DNA of 64,000 nucleotides from assembly GCF_003073045.1 (NCBI RefSeq), contig NC_037594.1:31422737-31486736 (forward strand), given 5' to 3'. Shown piece by piece: positions 61,343-64,000 of the stretch. The notes beneath the pieces were generated by a model, which ran no database searches, was not told where the DNA came from, and worked only from the letters and a program-made list of their open reading frames with translations. Both the position numbers and the translations under genes were made by a program. The DNA is from Pomacea canaliculata. Taxonomy: Eukaryota; Mollusca; Gastropoda; Architaenioglossa; Ampullariidae. Position 1 is the stretch's first letter; each line of letters starts with the position of its first letter.

Positions 61343-64000
61343 ATTATTTGACCTTTAAGGGTGAGAGGATGAAGTGTCAACATGTATATTGTTGTAATTT
61401 TTAATAAGTTCCCTGTACAGTGTCTGGGAAATGCAGAGTTAAGAGTTAGCAATAAGAGTTAATGTGGAGCAACCAACGCTCATGTTGCTGTCTACTTGAG
61501 TAGCCTTTTTGCCATGTAAAAGATGGATTTTTTTCCACTTTGCTTAGAAATGCTGATAGTCATCTGCCGGGCCTCCACCGCTCAGCAGTTTTGTCATCTG
61601 TACACAGATTCAGTGCAGTTTAGGAGATGGTTTTACATAAAGAAAATAGTAAAGGTAGTCCCATGATCTTATAGTAGTTGGAGATTGAAGCATTGAAGAC
61701 CCCACTTATTTTGGGCACAGTTTTTTTGTAGCATCTCTCCTCCCTCACTGCCCTACTTTTCCCAACTCTCTAAGGAATTAGGTACTCATTTGAGAGGGAA
61801 GCATGTGGAGTAACATGGACATCAAACTGGCATGTGTCTGCACCATCAGGTTTTGAAAGGCAGTTGCTTTAACCATAATGTTTAAAGCGGGTGAGGAAAA
61901 AAGTTTATTGTGCTAGACTTTCACTGTGATTGATATCTTCCAAATTTTGTTTTTCAACATTATCTAATTTTATATGGCCTGTAAATAGCAGTGATATTTA
62001 TAAGTATTACCTCAGTAATGAATTTTAAAATGTCAAGATCAATGCAAAGGAATAACTGTAGGTGAAAGCCTAGTTAAAATTTATGCTACCATTTTACCAA
62101 AACATTTTTCACCTTGCTGAACCATGTACATAGATTTCATAAGATGTTTTATATATTTTTGTATTAGTCTATCTTTATACCCTACATTATGCTGGATGTA
62201 TAATTGGTACAAATGGCATTATTCTATTATGAAGCCCATGTTTGATATTTGTTTTACTTTTAATTAATGGTTTAGGTTAAGCTCATAATATCATTGTTTT
62301 ATTTGTTGTTTATTTTTAGTTTATTATTTTTCAAGGGGATATGGTGAAATCTAGTTTTCACTTATCTCCTCTTTGTTTATATAAATCTAAAATTGGGATG
62401 GCTCGTCGCCATATAGAAGTATTTTAGCTAGGAAATTTGAACAGATGCCAGATGCTGGTATAAGAAACCAGCATATTAGTAATTGGTGAGCCAGTGAGGT
62501 TAAGTGACTTGATTTTTTCAAAGACTTGTGTTGATCATGTAGTAAATCATTGGTAGATATGATCTATGATCATGTTTATAATAGTTCATTGATATAAGCA
62601 GCAAATCATTTATCATTATAGATATCATCTAGCCACCTGCTGCTATGATATAGTGTGCTTGTATAAAGTGTAATTTGCTGGTGCTGTCATATACCATGTC
62701 AAGGTTTGAATGAATGAATCCGTTACAGAATTGTTGGGTCCATTGACATAAAAATAACTACAAATACACTTAAGCAAATAGAAAATCACATTTCTTTAAC
62801 TTTGTTTCAAATATGCACATCGTTGTAATTTCAGTTTTGGGTCCTCCAAAGTGTACAGACATATATATAATGTGATATCCATCAGCACACACTGGCAGTT
62901 ATTTTGAAAATCTTTTCTAGTGCATGATAAAATTAACCAGGATTTGATATTGGATAGTGCCTGTTGTTTAAATGCTCCCTTGCAGAAAAAGTGTGCAACT
63001 TTTTATCATACATGTTTAATCTTAAAATAATGTTTGATGCTAATATTTACATTGCATTTAGGTTTTTTGAAATGATGTGAAAATTGTTTTATGGTAAAAA
63101 AATCCTACAGCAGCCAAAAACAAATCCAGAGATAATTCTGACTATTTTCAGGCTACAATAGCTGGTGTCTAAATGATAGCAATTTCTGCCATCAAAAACA
63201 ATTGTAAAGTTCTAGCCTTTTGTTTATCTACATGCTATCCAAGTGTCAGGCAAATGAAATATGCAAAATATAATTTTCTTTAAAAAATTATTACTGAGCA
63301 CAGGTTTTTCCTCCTTATGCATCATAGTAGCAAGTTTGCTGTTTTATGTGATCGAAGTAAATGTATGTACCTCAAGGAACCAATAGATTTTTTTTTTCTT
63401 TACTTTTTCTTTACTTTTTCTCTACTATACACAATGTGATTACACTTTAACAATGATGAGGCCAGTACGTGTATTTTAAAACTCCAATTATTTGACGTAA
63501 GTAAAATATTGCTTATTTCAGCTTTAAAAACATTCATTTTTATTAATGCATTTTAAGTTATTATTTGAATTTAAACAATAAGTTTTTCCATGCTCAAAGT
63601 ATGTGTACTTCAACCATGTACAGATAAGGATAGCTAACTCACACCTCTCTCTCACACAAACAGGCATAATGCTATGCAGGAAGCACCAGCCATGGTGTTT
63701 ATACCATGCTGTGTATAGGTGTATGTTTATCAATGAGTAACCTACATAAAGGTAAATACACTTTGTTTGCAACAGAAATTTAAAAAAAAACAATTTCTGA
63801 TAAAAGAAGATATACATATTTATTTTCAGAATTCGATTGGTGATTGGCATATCAGTCACACCACATACACAAGCAACACAGAATGTGCCTGTAACTTCAT
63901 GCCAGTTCTGGAACTTGTTAGATGCAACCATAGTCAGCTATCCATTTTATACAAATTCATGACTTCAACAATCAACAAATGATCTCATTGTTAATCATTA
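61343..64000. other. 3' UTR of receptor C and downstream A/T-rich sequence
   Basis: An AATAAA overlaps the stop codon of receptor C (61,338-61,343). No other clear AATAAA was seen, so the transcript end is not placed. No further ORF with a domain; small ORFs at 63,524-63,982 on both strands overlap each other and look random. Confidence 0.4.

Overview
The window looks like nuclear DNA of an animal, most probably a mollusc and perhaps a gastropod. The evidence is spliced genes with GT-AG introns, C2H2 zinc-finger and nuclear-receptor genes, long gene-poor stretches full of microsatellites, tRNA-derived SINEs, fragments of non-LTR retrotransposons, hAT and pogo-like DNA transposons, and nuclear receptors of the HR96/DAF-12/VDR group, which is expanded in molluscs. 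The species cannot be named from sequence alone. Nothing bacterial, no rRNA and no CRISPR array was seen.

Layout. Positions 1-13,200 are gene-poor, with simple repeats, one tRNA-like repeat (2035-2107) and one unrecognised ORF (8535-8913). Positions 13,247-15,317 hold a Thr-rich exon with a peritrophin-type chitin-binding pattern and an unrecognised minus-strand two-frame ORF. A pogo/Tigger-like MITE lies at 15,407-15,909. A C2H2 zinc-finger gene (16,284-17,873) has an N-terminal half studded with SUMO-type motifs and is followed by about 1 kb of decaying finger units and a poly(A) signal at 19,263. A 1.25-kb hAT element with a transposase relic lies at 20,309-21,558. Positions 21,559-43,744 are again gene-poor: a reverse-transcriptase relic (29,130-29,340), a CpG-rich block (29,590-30,060), minisatellites and one possible small exon (33,810-33,944).

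The main find is a cluster of three nuclear-receptor paralogues at 45,792-61,342. Receptor A is on the minus strand and receptors B and C are on the plus strand. A and B are head to head across about 1.5 kb; B and C are in tandem. All three share the same gene structure: one exon per DNA-binding zinc finger, a phase-0 intron between the fingers, a second-finger exon of exactly 121 bp, and a phase-1 junction into the hinge and ligand-binding exon. All three keep a ligand-binding domain and a C-terminal AF-2 motif, so they are probably ligand-regulated transcription factors, perhaps xenobiotic or sterol sensors like HR96. B and C resemble each other more than A and carry an unusual P-box (ETCKA instead of ESCKA).

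In A and C the reading frame breaks inside the hinge between the two domains, each time needing a net +1 change. In C this is best explained by a 136-bp intron made from formerly coding sequence. In A it is unresolved: a short intron, a +1 frameshift at CTT TAA C, or a sequence error. B is intact (527 codons). Intron 2 of B carries a retrotransposon relic and a SINE. Gene models were read by eye from splice signals and paralogue comparison; no transcript data were available.
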